Of a stretch of 44,320 nt of DNA, positions 41,688 through 44,320 are shown one piece after another. Within the stretch, counting starts at the first letter, position 1. Every line of letters begins with the position of its first letter. The stretch is from Thiotrichales bacterium (GTDB lineage: Bacteria > Pseudomonadota > Gammaproteobacteria > J044): NCBI GenBank assembly GCA_024762895.1, contig JANTGN010000001.1, positions 1 through 44,320 of the forward strand, given 5' to 3'. Both the position numbers and the translations under genes were made by a program. The notes under the pieces are model-generated. The model was not told the DNA's origin. It saw only the letters and a program-made list of their open reading frames with translations, and made no database searches.

Positions 41688-41755
41688 ACGCTTGTGGGCT
41701 TGTCGGGTAGAAGCCTGTATGATGACTTTTTTGCCCGCAACGGGCCCAGCTAATA

Positions 41756-44077
41756 ATGAGTATGAGTATTAAAGATAAAGATCCCCACCACCAGCGCGAA
41801 TCTGAGCGCTATGAGCGTCCCATCCCCAGTCGTGAATTCATCCTGCAGGTTATACGCGAACAATCCGGGCCACTGACCTACGAAGAACTGATCCCCATTC
41901 TGGAACTGCATGATCCAGAGCAGCAGGAGGCTTTGCTCAGGCGTTTGCGTGCGATGGAGCGAGATGGTCAGCTAATACGCAATCGGCGTAAGGGCTATGT
42001 ACCCATTGATCAGAAGGAGTTGATTACCGGTCGAATTACCGGCCATCCCGATGGTTTTGGTTTTCTGATTCCGGATGGGGGAGGTGGTGATCTGTTTCTC
42101 TCACCACGCCAGATGCGCCAGGTACTCCATGGTGATCGGGCCGTTGCCCGCGAGACCGGGGTGGACCGTCGTGGCCGACGAGAAGGTACTATCATCGAGG
42201 TGATAGAGCGTCATAACCAGAGCATCGTTGGTCGCTATTTCACCGAGGGTGGTATTGGTTTTGTCGCGGCAGACAACAAGCGTATCAGCCAGGATATTCT
42301 GATTCCCCCAGATAACCAGGGCGAGGCCAAGCCAGGCCAGATCGTTGTAGTGGCGCTGATAGAACAGCCTACTAAACGTACCCAGCCTATTGGCAAGATC
42401 GTTGAAGTGCTGGGTGATCAGAGGGCGCCCGGTATGGAGATCGATATAGCCATTCGATCCCATGGACTGCCTTTTGAATGGCCAGAGGCCGTGCAAGATG
42501 AGGCCACGGCCTTTGGAACCGAGGTCGCTGAGGAGGCCAAACAGGGGCGCCTGGATCTGCGTGAGGTTCCGTTGGTTACCATTGATGGTGAGGATGCACG
42601 TGATTTTGATGACGCCGTCTATTGTGAAAGTACCGACAAGGGCTGGCGCCTGTTCGTGGCCATTGCGGATGTCTCACACTATGTTTTGCCGGGTCAGGCC
42701 CTGGATACTGAGGCCCACCAGCGAGGAAACTCCGTCTACTTCCCCGAACAGGTGGTCCCGATGCTGCCCGAGGTATTATCCAACGGCCTGTGTTCACTGA
42801 ACCCAATGGTTGATCGCCTGTGTATGGTCTGTGAGATGCAGGTCTCGGAAAAAGGCAAGCTGGAAAGCTGGCAGTTCCATGAGGCCGTGATGTGTTCAGC
42901 GGCCCGGCTGACTTACAACGAAGTAGCGGCGATGGTAGTCGATCGTGACATGGAGGCTCGGCGAAAGCATCCTGAGCTGGTTAATCACCTGGACCGCCTG
43001 TATGAGCTGTTTCATGCCTTGTATAAAGCAAGAAAAAAGCGCGGTGCCATCGATTTCGAGACCACCGAGACCAAGATAGTCTTTGATAAAGATCGTAAAA
43101 TAGAAAAGATTGTGCCGGTCTATCGTAATGATGCCCATCGCATCATCGAGGAATGCATGATCACGGCCAATGTGGCTGCAGCGCGTTTCCTGGAAAAGAA
43201 CAAGATACCCGCCCTGTACCGTATTCATGAAGGTCCCGCAGTTGAAAAGCTTGAGGACCTACGCAGTTTTCTGTCAGAGCTGGGTTTAAGTCTGGGTGGT
43301 GGAGATGAACCTCAGCCACGGGACTATGGACACTTGCTGGAGAAGGTCAGGGCTCGCCCCGATGCACATCTGATACAGACCGTCATGCTGCGTTCTTTAC
43401 GCCAGGCCGTTTACTCACCAGATAATAGCGGTCATTTTGGTCTGGCCCTGAAGGCCTATGGGCATTTCACCTCACCGATACGACGTTATCCGGATCTGCT
43501 GGTTCACCGGGCCATTCGTCATCTCTTGGGTGGTGGAACCCCGGATAATTACATCTACACCCATGCTGACATGGCCCTGCTGGGTGAGCATTGTTCATTG
43601 ACCGAGCGGCGTGCCGATGAGGCGACTCGAGACACCATCGACTGGCTCAAGTGTGAGTATATGCAGGACAAGCTGGGAGAGACCTTCACGGGCCGGATCA
43701 GTTCGGTCACTTCGTTCGGTTTGTTTGTGGAACTGGATGAGATCTTTGTTGAAGGCCTGGTTCATGTCACCTCGCTAAGCAGTGATTACTATACCTTTGA
43801 CTCCGTGCACCATCGTATGACGGGTGAGCGCTCAGGGCGTAGCTATCGCCTAGGTGATCCGATCAAGGTGGTCGTGGCGCGTGTCGACCTGGATGAAAAG
43901 AAGATCGATTTTCAGCCGGTTGAGCAGCCGGGTGTTGAGCCTGAAGGTGATCAAAAGAAAAAGCCCAGGAGTAAAAAAAGAAAGGGCGGCCACCGTGATC
44001 GTTCGCGGGGCAAGGGTTCAAAGGACAAAGGGCAGGAAAAACCCAGGGCCAAAGGTGGTAAAAGGAAGGCACGATAG
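41756..44077 (+). CDS. rnr: Ribonuclease R
   Basis: This 773-residue processive 3'-5' exoribonuclease degrades structured RNA. An N-terminal winged-helix domain (about 25-85) is followed by cold-shock domains (GHPDGFGFLIPDGGGGDLFL). The RNB catalytic domain has the Asp cluster DGEDARDFDDAVYCE near 277-291. The S1 domain FTGRISSVTSFGLFVELDEI is followed by a Lys/Arg-rich tail (about 730-773) as in RNase R and unlike RNase II. ATGs at 41756 and 41762 are both possible; neither has a strong Shine-Dalgarno sequence. rlmB follows 2 bp later, a classical pair. Confidence 0.98.
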   Translation: MSMSIKDKDPHHQRESERYERPIPSREFILQVIREQSGPLTYEELIPILELHDPEQQEALLRRLRAMERDGQLIRNRRKGYVPIDQKELITGRITGHPDGFGFLIPDGGGGDLFLSPRQMRQVLHGDRAVARETGVDRRGRREGTIIEVIERHNQSIVGRYFTEGGIGFVAADNKRISQDILIPPDNQGEAKPGQIVVVALIEQPTKRTQPIGKIVEVLGDQRAPGMEIDIAIRSHGLPFEWPEAVQDEATAFGTEVAEEAKQGRLDLREVPLVTIDGEDARDFDDAVYCESTDKGWRLFVAIADVSHYVLPGQALDTEAHQRGNSVYFPEQVVPMLPEVLSNGLCSLNPMVDRLCMVCEMQVSEKGKLESWQFHEAVMCSAARLTYNEVAAMVVDRDMEARRKHPELVNHLDRLYELFHALYKARKKRGAIDFETTETKIVFDKDRKIEKIVPVYRNDAHRIIEECMITANVAAARFLEKNKIPALYRIHEGPAVEKLEDLRSFLSELGLSLGGGDEPQPRDYGHLLEKVRARPDAHLIQTVMLRSLRQAVYSPDNSGHFGLALKAYGHFTSPIRRYPDLLVHRAIRHLLGGGTPDNYIYTHADMALLGEHCSLTERRADEATRDTIDWLKCEYMQDKLGETFTGRISSVTSFGLFVELDEIFVEGLVHVTSLSSDYYTFDSVHHRMTGERSGRSYRLGDPIKVVVARVDLDEKKIDFQPVEQPGVEPEGDQKKKPRSKKRKGGHRDRSRGKGSKDKGQEKPRAKGGKRKAR

Positions 44078-44079
44078 AC

Positions 44080-44320
44080 ATGGCTGAGATCGAATATCTC
44101 TTCGGCATTCATGCCGTACAGTCGGCGCTTAGGAATGATGCGCGACATGTTGATCAGATATGGATGGATCAGAAACGGCACGATCGTCGTATCAAGGAAC
44201 TGGCCATTCAGGCCGAAAAGAGCGGGGTGCCGGTCAGACGCGTAGATGCCCGGAACCTGGATAAATTATCTTCGGGACAGCGACACCAGGGAGTGGTGGC
44301 ACAGTATGAATCCGTCAGTC
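44080..44320 (+). CDS. rlmB: 23S rRNA G2251 2'-O-methyltransferase RlmB, cut by window edge
   Basis: About 80 codons are visible, covering the N-terminal RNA-binding domain: MAEIEYLFGIHAVQSALRND at the start and RNLDKLSSGQRHQGVVAQYE near the edge, both typical of the SpoU/TrmH branch. The SAM-binding knot domain lies beyond the window. The family length is about 245 residues. The start ATG is 2 bp after the rnr stop, matching the conserved rnr-rlmB operon. Confidence 0.95.
   Translation, partial: MAEIEYLFGIHAVQSALRNDARHVDQIWMDQKRHDRRIKELAIQAEKSGVPVRRVDARNLDKLSSGQRHQGVVAQYESVS

Noticed and set aside
41733..41745. 5-bp hairpin just before rnr considered as terminator or attenuator
   Set aside because: The stem is short, the T-run precedes rather than follows it on the plus strand, and nothing supports it on the minus strand.

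Overview
The window is an ordinary-looking chromosomal segment of a Gram-negative gammaproteobacterium of moderate G+C content. Evidence is the gene order xseB-ispA-dxs, ffh / rpsP-rimM-trmD-rplS, pcnB-folK-(deoxynucleoside kinase)-panB-panC-panD and rnr-rlmB, together with outer-membrane (FadL), lipoprotein, chemotaxis and c-di-GMP genes. I cannot assign an order or genus from sequence alone. No phage, insertion sequence, integrase, CRISPR array or rRNA was seen. There is one tRNA.

Layout. 1-2650 (minus): xseB-ispA-dxs, linking isoprenoid precursor synthesis with the small subunit of exonuclease VII; dxs runs off the left edge. 2781-8480 (minus): a membrane-bound PAS-GGDEF diguanylate cyclase preceded by a four-gene TRAP transporter cluster (tatT-like lipoprotein, P, Q and M components). 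This is a TPR-protein-associated TRAP system whose P component has Trp where the usual ligand-binding Arg is expected. 8539-12045 (minus): radA, a CNNM/CorB-like CBS protein and a YpjD-like membrane protein. 12252-15202 (plus): an MBL-fold class-II phosphodiesterase-like gene, ffh and an orphan solute-binding protein. 15287-15874 (minus): a DUF4136 lipoprotein. 16098-17986 (plus): the rpsP-rimM-trmD-rplS ribosomal operon with a good promoter and terminator. 18055-19797: an exported helical-repeat protein whose start codon sits directly behind that terminator.

19798-20142 holds a heptamer tandem repeat and an AT-rich promoter with a 30-bp-period repeat, ahead of a Crp/Fnr-type regulator. Then come a methyl-accepting chemotaxis protein (sigma-28-like promoter) and htpG (sigma-32-like promoter). 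25237-30406 holds trmO, a Sel1-repeat protein, a convergent pair encoding a SprA-like HExxH protein and a 78-residue flagellar hook-like protein, an anchored hypothetical protein, a YcgN-type cysteine-cluster protein, a renalase-like flavoprotein and a GST. 30469-35868 (plus): hslR, a Nudix hydrolase, pcnB, folK, a deoxynucleoside kinase and panBCD, mostly with 4-bp overlaps. 35968-39494: a GAF-PAS-PAS-GGDEF-EAL protein, a small lipoprotein and a thioredoxin-HEAT fusion. 39752-40996 (minus): a FadL-family porin. 40997-41545 is a gene-poor 550 bp containing a long imperfect inverted repeat and a possible 24-codon ORF. tRNA-Leu(CAG), rnr and the start of rlmB follow.

I did not find a clear new multi-gene system. 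The best candidates for follow-up are the TRAP cluster with the altered P-component residue, the structured 41191-41318 region with its neighbouring micro-ORF, the hook-like/SprA gene pair, and the tandem repeats upstream of the Crp/Fnr gene.
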